In this document: in pieces, positions 1-8,758 of the stretch | Numbering within the stretch: the first letter of the stretch is position 1 | Layout of the letters: each line of letters begins with the position of its first letter | Notes under the pieces: generated by a model | Told to the model about the DNA's origin: nothing | The model's database searches: none | The model's input: the letters and a program-made list of their open reading frames with translations, nothing else | From: Vulcanimicrobiota bacterium | GTDB taxonomy: Bacteria > Vulcanimicrobiota > Vulcanimicrobiia > Eremiobacterales > Eremiobacteraceae | DNA length: 14,283 bases | NCBI GenBank assembly: GCA_019232725.1 | Contig: JAFANK010000317.1 | Coordinates: forward strand, 1 to 14,283 | Reading direction: 5' to 3' | Program-made: the position numbers and the translations under genes

Positions 1-1012
1 GGTCGGTCATCATGGACTGCGCGCACGGGCACGCGGTCATGCCCTCCGCCTCTACGCCCAGCATGCTGCGGCGAACGTGCGGGGTTGCCACCGCCCGCGC
101 AAGCAGCGTGTAGAATTCCTTGGTCGGCCGCGCGCTCGCAGGCGTCACGCGGTCCAAGGCTATCTCGGTTCGCACCAAAACCTCGGCCCGTTCAGCCCGC
201 TGACTATCCACCACGCGGTGAGCGATCGCGATTGCAAGATCGTCGATCCGCATCCCGTCATGATCGGTGAGCTCGGCAAGCGCGTCCTCGAGGTCCTGGG
301 AAAACCGAGACATATGGACGCCGCTCTTGCTGGCGTCGAGATCGGCGTAGACATCGAGGACCGCCAAGGCGGATTGCGCGACCCCAGAGCCTATTGGCAT
401 TGCGATCAGCGTCTTGACCCCGCTGATGCCGGCGCGGTTGAGGGACAGCGGCACGACCGGTCGCGATTCTTGGACGTCGCGTCGAATACGGGTGAGCAGA
501 CCGCTTTCGCATTTGACGACACCCGACCGGTTAACGACCGCTGCGAGCTCGGCGACGGTTTTTCCGGAGAGCGGATCGATGAGTTCTGGAGCGATCTCTG
601 CAAGCGGCACGAGCACAAACGCGCGCGCGGGAAGACCAGGATGCGGCAGCGTGCAGTCCTCGTCGCGCGTCACGAGGTCATCATAGAGCAGAAGGTCCAA
701 ATCGATAGCGCGCGGTCCAAGCGGGATCGAGATGCGCCTGCCGATCTGCCGCTCGATCTTCGCGAGCGCATCGCGCAGCGCACGTGGGGCCAGGTCCGTC
801 ATGCCGGTACACGTCATATTGAGGAAGTCGGGCTGATCGGTGAAGCCGACCGGTTTCGTCTCATATACGGAAGATATACGTTCGATGCGCACATACGAAC
901 GCAGCTTGTGGAGTGCTGCGGCTAGATTGCTTTGACGGTCGCCGATGTTCGATCCGAGCGCGATCGCGACGCGATGCAGACTGCCTGAGTTGGATGAAAC
1001 GGTGAATGACAT
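1..1012 (-). CDS. folK-folE2: HPPK (FolK)-FolE2 fusion, C-terminus cut by left edge
   Basis: I translated this frame codon by codon from ATG at 1012 to the left edge: 337 residues with no stop. Residues about 14-165 are 6-hydroxymethyl-7,8-dihydropterin pyrophosphokinase: ALGSNIGDR at 18-26, then the HPPK signature LGPRAIDLDLLLY at 98-110 and LPHPGLPARAFVLVPLAE at 122-139. A short linker leads to a type IB GTP cyclohydrolase: RDVQESRP at 178-185, GVHMSRF at 231-237 and GMTACPCAQ at 324-332, where the CPC cysteine belongs to the metal site of this family. The FolE2 C-terminal part lies outside the window. FolE2 opens the pterin branch of folate synthesis (GTP to dihydroneopterin triphosphate); HPPK acts later, before dihydropteroate synthase. 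No clear Shine-Dalgarno precedes the ATG. A folKE fusion (with the unrelated type IA enzyme) is known in Lactococcus. Domain identities are secure; the fusion is read directly, barring a sequencing error. Confidence 0.93.
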   Translation of the reverse strand, partial: MSFTVSSNSGSLHRVAIALGSNIGDRQSNLAAALHKLRSYVRIERISSVYETKPVGFTDQPDFLNMTCTGMTDLAPRALRDALAKIERQIGRRISIPLGPRAIDLDLLLYDDLVTRDEDCTLPHPGLPARAFVLVPLAEIAPELIDPLSGKTVAELAAVVNRSGVVKCESGLLTRIRRDVQESRPVVPLSLNRAGISGVKTLIAMPIGSGVAQSALAVLDVYADLDASKSGVHMSRFSQDLEDALAELTDHDGMRIDDLAIAIAHRVVDSQRAERAEVLVRTEIALDRVTPASARPTKEFYTLLARAVATPHVRRSMLGVEAEGMTACPCAQSMMTD

Positions 1013-1062
1013 CGTGGCATTTTTCAACTTCGTGACGGGACCGAATGTTTCCGGCCGCGTGC

Positions 1063-1092
1063 TTGACAGCGTGAAAGGCGCGGCAGTATGAT
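1063..1092 (+). promoter_or_regulatory. Sigma-70 type promoter
   Basis: TTGACA at 1063-1068 (perfect -35) and TATGAT at 1087-1092 (five of six bases of -10) are separated by 18 bp. The expected start of transcription is about A1099, seven bases past the -10 box. It points away from the folK-folE2 gene and fires into the structured RNA candidate at 1099-1280, and possibly on into clpC 430 bases further on. It is the best promoter match I found in the window. Confidence 0.7.
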
Positions 1093-1098
1093 GCCATC

Positions 1099-1280
1099 AG
1101 GCCTCAAGCGGCCACGCTCCAAGGGCGTACTGATCGGCGAGCGGGTCGAGCGACGAACCCGCATCCGGATTGTGCAATCCGGGCGTAGCGATTGGAATAT
1201 CCAATCGACCGAAAGCCGATGCGACTACCTGAGAATATCGGGCACCAGTACAGCACGGACCGTGATCCCTTGAGGCTTTT
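1099..1280 (+). ncRNA. Candidate structured RNA, class not recognised
   Basis: Directly visible: an outer stem GCCTCAAG (1101-1108) with CTTGAGGC (1269-1276), lengthened by G1100-U1277 and A1099-U1278, followed by UUUU at 1277-1280. Inside it is a second stem, ATCGGC (1133-1138) with GCCGAT (1215-1220). That stem encloses three consecutive hairpins: GCGGGT/ACCCGC (1141-1146/1157-1162), CCGGATT-GTGC-AATCCGG (1165-1182) and CGATTGG-AATAT-CCAATCG (1189-1207). A further small hairpin, ACGC/GCGT, sits at 1114-1117/1125-1128, and CACG/CGTG at 1254-1257/1261-1264. The predicted 5' end from the upstream promoter falls on the first base of the outer stem, as expected for a free-standing RNA of about 180 nt. 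I do not see the hallmarks of RNase P, tmRNA, SRP RNA or tRNA. The size would suit 6S RNA, but the apical three-hairpin junction does not look like one. It could instead be a long 5' leader of clpC. Confidence 0.5.
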
Positions 1281-1525
1281 CCCTTTCCTGCAGGGAACCG
1301 CGGCGCGGATAGCCTTCGTGCCGATAATCGTGGTATAGGTAAGAACCAGTCGTCTCGCTCGGACGTTATACAAGCACAAGAGTGACGTGCGCTGCCCACC
1401 ATGCGAAAAAGAGGAAGCACACAAGCGCGCGCATGTCGAAGGAGAGACTGGGAGTAACCGTATCCGCCACGTGGCGGAAGATCGAGTGCGACGTCCCGTA
1501 GCGCACTCAAGGAGTCGATAGCCTG
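1281..1525 (+). other. clpC upstream region without a recognised gene
   Basis: The 245 bases between the RNA candidate and clpC carry no convincing gene. Small hairpins are present (TTCCCT 1279-1284 with AGGGAA 1292-1297; GGCGCG with CGTGCC around 1301-1321). An extended -10-like TGGTATAGG at 1331-1339 lacks a good -35. I found no CIRCE inverted repeat, no CtsR direct repeat and only half of an HspR-type site (ACTCAAG at 1505-1511). Two tiny open frames (1401-1457 and 1433-1501) lack ribosome binding sites and are not called. Confidence 0.5.
1463..1478. promoter_or_regulatory. Perfect 16-bp palindrome upstream of clpC
   Basis: TCCGCCACGTGGCGGA is a complete inverted repeat with no spacer, ending 47 bases before the clpC start codon. 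Symmetry of this kind suits a dimeric DNA-binding protein. Its lack of a loop makes it a less natural RNA hairpin, although a shortened stem could form. It is a candidate operator; no known regulator consensus was recognised. Confidence 0.35.
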
Positions 1526-4015
<2,490 letters not shown>

Positions 4016-4033
4016 CTGAGGTAGCTGGCTGAT

Positions 4034-4050
4034 GTAGGGGCGGCACTTTA
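4034..4050. repeat. Repeat unit, copy 1 (inverted partner at 4700-4716)
   Basis: The reverse complement of these 17 bases, AAAGTGCCGCCCCTACA, recurs at 4700-4716 with one mismatch. The copy overlaps the left arm of the first hairpin after clpC. Confidence 0.4.
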
Positions 4051-4060
4051 CGTGCCGCCC
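4038..4060 (+). terminator. Hairpin after clpC, probable terminator
   Basis: GGGCGGCAC at 4038-4046 pairs perfectly with GTGCCGCCC at 4052-4060 around the loop TTTAC, starting 22 bases after the clpC stop. There is no U-run on either side, so it is not a textbook intrinsic terminator. It may stop or protect the clpC mRNA, or be a copy of a dispersed palindromic repeat. Confidence 0.5.
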
Positions 4061-4081
4061 ACACCTTGACTCCAGGGAACA

Positions 4082-4111
4082 ACGAGGGGCGACTGCAAAG
4101 TCGCCCCTCGT
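4082..4111. terminator. Second, stronger hairpin downstream of clpC
   Basis: ACGAGGGGCGACT at 4082-4094 pairs perfectly with AGTCGCCCCTCGT at 4099-4111 around a GCAA tetraloop of the stabilising GNRA class. It sits 21 bases after the first hairpin and ends 21 bases before the next gene's ATG, just before that gene's ribosome binding site. Both hairpins begin with AGGGGCG, hinting at a shared repeat family. It may serve as a terminator or as a repetitive palindrome; no U-run follows. Confidence 0.45.
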
Positions 4112-4132
4112 CATATCTGGTGGAGTCCAACG

Positions 4133-4741
4133 ATGTCGCCCGAGCTTCTAACCGCTCTTGCTTCGGTCGGTACCTTCGTCGTGATTGCGGCCTCCGCAAT
4201 CGCGGCGCTCGTGCAGCTGCGCCACTTGCGACGCAGCAATCAGCTCTCAGGGCTGCTCTCAGTGCTCGAGCTGTTTCAACAGACCCACTTCCACGAGCTC
4301 ATCAACTTCGTGCGCTCTGAGCTTCCCCAGCGCATGGAAGATCCTGCTTTCCGCGCCGGACTCGAGCACGTCCCGGTCGATCGACGCAAACATCCCGAGT
4401 TGCACGTGGCCGACATGTACGAAGAAATAGGTTCCTATGTGCGGTGCGGTCTCATTGACGAAGATCAGTTCCTGCTCGGGCACTGGCTCAACGTGCTGCT
4501 GTACTGGTCGCTCTTGCACCCGTGCATGGTGCTCGTCCGAAGCCATTCGCCAAACACGTTTGAGAACTTCGAATACCTCGCCGCACGGGCGCTGGCATGG
4601 CGGAACAAACATCCGAGTGGTAACTATCCGCGTGAGTTGCCGCGCGTCGATGGTTCGATAGCGTATAAGGCATTGGTCGGGAAGGATCGGGCACCACTGA
4701 AAGTGCCGCCTCTACACAACACGGAAAGTGCGTCCAGATGA
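4133..4741 (+). CDS. DUF4760-like single-pass membrane protein, paralogue 1 of 3
   Basis: The 202-residue product has a short N-terminal tail and one hydrophobic segment at about 5-27, followed directly by basic QLRHLRRSNQL at 28-38, so the bulk should lie in the cytoplasm (positive-inside rule). Features shared with the next two genes are VVIAASAIAALVQLRHLR, ELPQRMEDPAFRAG (64-77), YEEIGSYVRCGLIDE (96-110), and NFEYLAARALAW followed by HPSGNYP (170s region excluded). The layout resembles DUF4760 proteins, whose function is unknown to me. GGTGGAG at 4119-4125 sits 7 bases before the ATG. Its stop overlaps the next start (ATGA at 4738-4741). The last 25 or so residues have no counterpart in the paralogues, and the DNA encoding them contains a copy of the repeat found after clpC, so the tail may be acquired sequence. 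Confidence 0.85.
   Translation: MSPELLTALASVGTFVVIAASAIAALVQLRHLRRSNQLSGLLSVLELFQQTHFHELINFVRSELPQRMEDPAFRAGLEHVPVDRRKHPELHVADMYEEIGSYVRCGLIDEDQFLLGHWLNVLLYWSLLHPCMVLVRSHSPNTFENFEYLAARALAWRNKHPSGNYPRELPRVDGSIAYKALVGKDRAPLKVPPLHNTESASR
4700..4716. repeat. Repeat unit, copy 2, inside the 3' end of paralogue 1
   Basis: AAAGTGCCGCCTCTACA matches the reverse complement of 4034-4050 at 16 of 17 bases. It lies in coding sequence for the C-terminal tail of paralogue 1, and GGCAC at 4690-4694 can pair with its GTGCC (4703-4707). Confidence 0.4.
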
Positions 4742-5295
4742 ATTGGGAGGAGGTTTCCGCGGTCTCGACGTTCATCACGATGATCATCATCGCCGCGTCC
4801 GCCGTCGCGGCCGTCATGCAGCTGCGTCACATGCGAGCAGGCAACGCCATCGCCGGGTTCTTAGGCTTCATGGACCGTTGGGCGAGCCCCGAAGCACGCG
4901 AGCGGCAGGCTTATGTGTTCGGCGGCGAACTTGAACGCCGGCTCGCCGATCCCGCATACCGCGCTGGGCTGATGCAGGTGCAAGGTGACCGGCGCACGCA
5001 CCCCGAGCTCGAGTACCTTGACTTTTGGGAGTCACTCGGCGGGTTTGTCAAGCTGGGTTACTTCCCGGAGGATCTCGTCATGGAGTCGGGCGGTCCCGTC
5101 GCCATCGCCGCGTGGGGAAAGCTGGCCCCCGTCATCGCCATCATCCGCAGCGTCCGGGGCCCATCGATCTACGACAACTTCGAGTTCTTGGTATCGCGAG
5201 CCAAACTCTGGGAAGCCCGCCACCCAGAAGGCATGTTTCCGCGCGGCACGCCGCGCCTGCCGGTCACGCAACCGGAGAGCGGTGATCGCGCGTGA
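4738..5295 (+). CDS. DUF4760-like single-pass membrane protein, paralogue 2 of 3
   Basis: The 185-residue product has the same plan as its neighbours: a hydrophobic segment at about 8-27, then MQLRHMR (27-33), DPAYRAGL (71-78), a WESLGGFVKLGYFPED block (97-112), and IYDNFEFLVSRAKLW with HPEGMFP near the end. It is the most diverged of the three: the block after the membrane segment has AGNAIAG instead of SNQL, and the shared ELP..MEDP is replaced by ELERRLADP. The start ATG overlaps the previous stop by four bases, and its own TGA overlaps the GTG start of paralogue 3, so all three are likely translated as a coupled set. A weak GGAAAG precedes the start. The function is unknown; a role as a hetero-oligomer with its paralogues is inference. 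Confidence 0.83.
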   Translation: MNWEEVSAVSTFITMIIIAASAVAAVMQLRHMRAGNAIAGFLGFMDRWASPEARERQAYVFGGELERRLADPAYRAGLMQVQGDRRTHPELEYLDFWESLGGFVKLGYFPEDLVMESGGPVAIAAWGKLAPVIAIIRSVRGPSIYDNFEFLVSRAKLWEARHPEGMFPRGTPRLPVTQPESGDRA

Positions 5296-5888
5296 CGGCG
5301 GAGCTGCTGAGCGCGATCTTCGCGGGTGCCACGTTTGTGGTCATCGCGGCGAGCGCCGTCGCCGCCATCGTCCAGTTGCGCCACCTGCGCACGAGCAATC
5401 AGCTGGAAGCGATGATGGAGATCAACAGGCGTTGGAACGATCCAGAATTCCTCCGGTGGTTGACGTTTGTGCGCACCGAACTGCCGCGCAAAATGGAAGA
5501 TCCCGAGTTCCGCGCTGGTATGGTCGGCGAGGCTGTCGATCGTCAGGTGCACGTCGAGCGCTACGTGGGAGACTACTTCGAGCAGATCGGCACGTACGCC
5601 AAATACGGGCTCATCGATGAGCGCTCGTTCCTCGATATCGCCTTTCAGACGGTCATCGACACCTGGGAACGACTCTGGCCGGTCACGCGCGTGCGGCGCG
5701 AGGCGTCCGGGCCGGCGATCTACGAGAATTTTGAATACTTAGCCGTCCGTGCACGGCAATGGCAGCAACGCCATCCGCACGGCGCCTACCCTGCGGGCGT
5801 GCTCCGCTACGGACCCGTAAGCTTGCCGCAGCAGATCTCCGCGGACCCGCATGTAGGCATGGAGAAAGATGCCGCCGGCCATGGATAG
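5292..5888 (+). CDS. DUF4760-like single-pass membrane protein, paralogue 3 of 3
   Basis: The 198-residue product starts at GTG (GTGA overlap with the previous stop), with GGTGA at 5281-5285 six bases upstream. One hydrophobic segment spans about 5-27. It is followed by QLRHLRTSNQLEAMMEI, ELPRKMEDPEFRAG (64-77), YFEQIGTYAKYGLIDE (95-110), WERLWPVTRVRREASG and IYENFEYLAVRARQW. It matches paralogue 1 more closely than paralogue 2 does, which suggests that paralogues 1 and 3 changed least after duplication. The C-terminal 25 residues are unique. The gene ends 72 bases before the phosphatase gene, and the space between is filled by a possible 26-codon frame. No catalytic motif is visible. Confidence 0.84.
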   Translation: MTAELLSAIFAGATFVVIAASAVAAIVQLRHLRTSNQLEAMMEINRRWNDPEFLRWLTFVRTELPRKMEDPEFRAGMVGEAVDRQVHVERYVGDYFEQIGTYAKYGLIDERSFLDIAFQTVIDTWERLWPVTRVRREASGPAIYENFEYLAVRARQWQQRHPHGAYPAGVLRYGPVSLPQQISADPHVGMEKDAAGHG

Positions 5889-5961
5889 TTTCGCTGCCAT
5901 CGGGTATGAGATGCACGAGGAGGTTTGTAGCCACCGGCCACTTGCACGGCTACCGCCCTGA
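5881..5961 (+). CDS. Possible 26-residue leader/coupling ORF
   Basis: ATG at 5881 opens a 26-codon frame that overlaps the end of paralogue 3 by 8 bases and stops at TGA 5959-5961, sharing its last base with the ATG of the phosphatase gene (TGATG). The peptide is MDSFAAIGYEMHEEV followed by a short basic, proline-rich tail. A strong GAGGAGG at 5917-5923 lies inside it but has no usable start at normal distance. It could couple translation across an otherwise empty 72-bp gap; it could equally be chance. No homologue is recognised. Confidence 0.25.
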   Translation: MDSFAAIGYEMHEEVCSHRPLARLPP

Positions 5962-8399
5962 TGCACAAATCTGACAATTGGTTTCGGCGAACGTTTGCGA
6001 CTGAGATATCGCCGCCGGTTCGAACGGGTCTTACCGTTCTTCTCATTGGCTTAGCGGTCGCCACTGCATACGTGAACGCACGCTACCCGATGCTGCGTCT
6101 TGCCGCGTTGGGGTTCACGTTTGTCGTCGCGATCCAAGCATTACAAGGGCTGCGCTGGGGCGTCGTGGCGGCGGTCGTGTTCGCGCTCGGCTTCAGCTTC
6201 GCCGAGTATGTCAACGGGCCGGTCGACCAGATGCAGTTCGCGCTGCCGAACGCGATCGCCCGGCTATTCGTGGCGCTGATCGTCGTCGGGCTTACCGAAG
6301 CCATTCGCGGGCAAAGCCGTGCGCTTGATGAAAGCCGGCTGCGCGAGCGCACGCTTGAGTTGCAACACGCGAGGCACGAGCTGTCGGCATCCGACGCACG
6401 CTTCCAGCTCGTCGGCGAATCGATCCCCTTTGGCGTCTGGTCGTGCGACGCAGCAGGTCGCGTCGTGTACATGAGCCCGTCCTTCTTGAAACTCGTCGGG
6501 ATGACGCTCGACGAAGTACGCGACGGGGGGTGGCTGCGCTGCGTCGCGCCCGAAGATGGCACGCGCATCCGCGAAGCTTGGCGGGACCGCCTGCAGTGGC
6601 CGGAGCTGTGGGAAGACGAATACCGGCTGACCACGGCTGACGGCAAGAGCTATACGATCTTGTGCCGCGGCCGCTGCGTGCGCGACGACCAGGGACAGAT
6701 CCTTGGCTGGACGGGGATCAATCTCGACATCACCCAGCGCTCGCGAGCCAGGGACCAATTGAATTTCCTGGTCGAGCTGGGGCGCATGCTCTCCATGTCG
6801 CTCGATCCCGCGACCACGCTCGAGCGGTTCTCAGATCTCATGGTGCCTCGTATCGCGGACTGGTGTTCGCTCGAAATCGTGCCCGACTCCGGTGATCTGC
6901 AGCTCGTATCGGTTCGCCACGGCGACCCGGCCAAGGCCGATCTGTTGCGACGACTGCGCGCCTATCCGCGCAGCGAGCAGGCGCGCAAGACGATTGACGA
7001 CGTGCTGCGCACGGGCGCCTCGGTCGTGTATCCGCAGATCACCGATGAGATGCTCGTCGCCACGGCGCAGGATGCCCAGCACCTCGCGCTGCTGCGTTCC
7101 GCAGGCATCACGTCGAGCGTGATCGTGCCCATGCGCGCCCGAGAGCGCGTGCTCGGTGTCATGACGCTTGCCAATAGCGAGTCGGGCCGGACCTTCACGC
7201 AAGATGACGTGCACTTCATCGAGATCATCTGCGCTCGGGCCACGCTCGCCTATGACAACGCCCGCAGCTATGCCAAAGAGCAACAGGTCGCGGATACCTT
7301 CCAGCGCGCGAGCCTCCCCACGACATTGCCGCAGCTGCCGGGGATCAGTCTGCACGCGGTGTACCTGCCCGGCGCGACCGAATCCGAGGTTGGCGGCGAT
7401 TGGTACGACGCATTTCAACTACCCGACGGGCGGCTTGCATTCTCCATCGGTGACGTCGCCGGCAAGGGATTGCGCGCTGCCGTGGCTATGGCGAGCACGC
7501 GACCCGCATTGCGCGGCTGCGCGTTGGAAGGGTTGTCACCGGCCGAGGTGCTGCGCCGCGTCAACCAACGCATATCGTATGATGGCGGCGGCATGGTCAC
7601 TGCCGTGGCCGGTGTGCTCGATCCGGTGGCGTTGACCTTGACCGTCGCATCCGCGGGCCATCCCGCGCCGCTCATCGGCCATATTGATGGAACGGTCGAC
7701 AGGGTCGCCGTGCGCGGGCTGCCGCTCGGCTTGTTCTCCGACCACGAGTACGAAGAGGTCACCGTACAACTGACTCCCGGCTCGCTCGTCGTGCTCTACA
7801 CCGACGGCCTGATCGAATTCGACCACAACATCTTCGAGGGGGAGCGCCTGTTGATCGAAGCGATTCAGGGCGAGATCGAGATGAAGACGCCGGACCCGCC
7901 GGCAGCGCTTGCACGGCGCGTCATCTTAGGTGCGCCCCAGGATGATGTCGCAGTGCTCACCATTCGCATCGATCGTCTACCGCTCGACTCGGTCGAGCTG
8001 ACGACGACGGCGTCCCCTGCCAACGCGCGCGTCATCCGCCAGGCGTTGCGACGCTTTGTCATGGGTTTGCCCGTCGAGCGCGACCAGCTGAGTGATCTCC
8101 TCACCGCTACAGGGGAGGCGGTGAGCAATGTCATCGAACATGCCTATGGCATCGATGGCGGTCCCGTGAGCGTCCGCGCGTATCTCGATAACGGTGACCT
8201 GGTCGTGCGCGTCGCCGACCAGGGTGTCTGGCGGAGCCGGAACAAGCAGGATGGCAGCGGCCGCGGCCTCATCATCATGCGGGCGCTCATGAAGTCCGTC
8301 GATGTCGGACGTGATGGTCAAGGCACCACCGTGACCATGCGCATGCCCTTGACGGAGAACGTTGGTGAACGAGCAGGCAACGTTTCGACGCCGCGATGA
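5961..8399 (+). CDS. Membrane PAS-GAF-SpoIIE phosphatase with fused RsbW-like kinase domain
   Basis: The 812 residues read, in order: four hydrophobic segments within about 20-115 (membrane sensor or anchor), a helical linker (117-142), a PAS/PAC domain (about 143-262, ending TGINLDITQRSRA), a GAF domain (about 280-435) and a PP2C-type SpoIIE/RsbU phosphatase (about 455-672). The phosphatase shows GGDWYDAF at 478-485, GDVAGKG at 497-503, YTDGLIE at 613-619 and DDVAVL at 661-666, so its metal-binding aspartates are kept. Last is a GHKL ATPase of the RsbW/SpoIIAB type (about 680-797) with N-box EAVSNVIEHAYG (719-730), VADQGVW (751-757) and GRGLIIMRALM (767-777). Such proteins set the phosphorylation state of a STAS antagonist and so release or hold a sigma factor. 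The STAS gene overlaps its 3' end. The only good start is ATG 5961, since a stop lies in frame at 5928. The signal sensed is unknown. Confidence 0.93.
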   Translation: MHKSDNWFRRTFATEISPPVRTGLTVLLIGLAVATAYVNARYPMLRLAALGFTFVVAIQALQGLRWGVVAAVVFALGFSFAEYVNGPVDQMQFALPNAIARLFVALIVVGLTEAIRGQSRALDESRLRERTLELQHARHELSASDARFQLVGESIPFGVWSCDAAGRVVYMSPSFLKLVGMTLDEVRDGGWLRCVAPEDGTRIREAWRDRLQWPELWEDEYRLTTADGKSYTILCRGRCVRDDQGQILGWTGINLDITQRSRARDQLNFLVELGRMLSMSLDPATTLERFSDLMVPRIADWCSLEIVPDSGDLQLVSVRHGDPAKADLLRRLRAYPRSEQARKTIDDVLRTGASVVYPQITDEMLVATAQDAQHLALLRSAGITSSVIVPMRARERVLGVMTLANSESGRTFTQDDVHFIEIICARATLAYDNARSYAKEQQVADTFQRASLPTTLPQLPGISLHAVYLPGATESEVGGDWYDAFQLPDGRLAFSIGDVAGKGLRAAVAMASTRPALRGCALEGLSPAEVLRRVNQRISYDGGGMVTAVAGVLDPVALTLTVASAGHPAPLIGHIDGTVDRVAVRGLPLGLFSDHEYEEVTVQLTPGSLVVLYTDGLIEFDHNIFEGERLLIEAIQGEIEMKTPDPPAALARRVILGAPQDDVAVLTIRIDRLPLDSVELTTTASPANARVIRQALRRFVMGLPVERDQLSDLLTATGEAVSNVIEHAYGIDGGPVSVRAYLDNGDLVVRVADQGVWRSRNKQDGSGRGLIIMRALMKSVDVGRDGQGTTVTMRMPLTENVGERAGNVSTPR

Positions 8400-8721
8400 A
8401 GGCGGCACCGCTATCGTCGTCGCCGCCGGCGAGATCGACATCGCCAATATCGACCAGTTCAAATCGTTCGTCGCCGAGACCGCGCGTGACGCCAATGGCG
8501 CGCTGGTCATCTCGCTCGAAAGCGTTTCGTACCTCGACAGTCACACGATCGCCGCACTGGTCGAGTTCGACAAACGGCTGCGCACCAATCGCCGGCGGTT
8601 GATCGTGGTCGCACCGGCGAAGACGTCCGCCGGACGCATCGTGCGCATCGCGAGCCTGGAACTGGTCATCCGCGTCTGTGAATCCCTCGACGACGCGTTC
8701 GCATCTCTGCGCGCATCCTGA
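8365..8721 (+). CDS. STAS-domain anti-anti-sigma factor (RsbV/SpoIIAA-like)
   Basis: The 118-residue product is a single STAS domain: beta strand TAIVVAAGEIDIANIDQF, then ALVISLESVSYLDSHTIAALVEF. The Asp-Ser pair (residues 58-59 from the GTG start) occupies the position of the serine phosphorylated in SpoIIAA and RsbV, but the usual DS(S/T)G is DSHT here. The frame also opens at TTG 8362. I prefer GTG 8365 because GGAG at 8354-8357 is then 7 bases upstream. It overlaps the phosphatase/kinase gene by 35 bases, so it is very likely the substrate of that protein. When dephosphorylated it would bind an RsbW-type kinase, such as the fused domain or the product at 9932-10465. Confidence 0.9.
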   Translation: MNEQATFRRRDEGGTAIVVAAGEIDIANIDQFKSFVAETARDANGALVISLESVSYLDSHTIAALVEFDKRLRTNRRRLIVVAPAKTSAGRIVRIASLELVIRVCESLDDAFASLRAS

Positions 8722-8758
8722 CTAAGGAGCCTCGCCGCCCGCGGCCGAACGAGCGCGC

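Noticed and set aside
77..925. 282-codon forward frame opposite folK-folE2
   Set aside because: The minus frame contains HPPK and FolE2 signatures; the forward frame is its His/Arg/Asp-rich shadow.
1133..1220. tRNA-like cloverleaf
   Set aside because: A 6-bp stem enclosing three hairpins resembles a cloverleaf in outline, but stem and loop sizes are wrong and there is no T-loop GTTCRA or anticodon-loop pattern.
1088..1273. 61-codon forward frame across the RNA candidate
   Set aside because: Its ATG lies inside the -10 hexamer (1087-1092), before the predicted transcript start, and its codons are explained by nested inverted repeats; no recognisable protein.
1229..1275. TPP riboswitch-like CTGAGA followed by CCCTTGAGG
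   Set aside because: The paired GGGGTGC and the TAATGCCAGCG region of that riboswitch are missing, and no thiamin gene follows.
1401..1501. Two small frames of 18 and 22 codons upstream of clpC
   Set aside because: No ribosome binding site, no hydrophobic or conserved character; chance frames cannot be excluded at this length.
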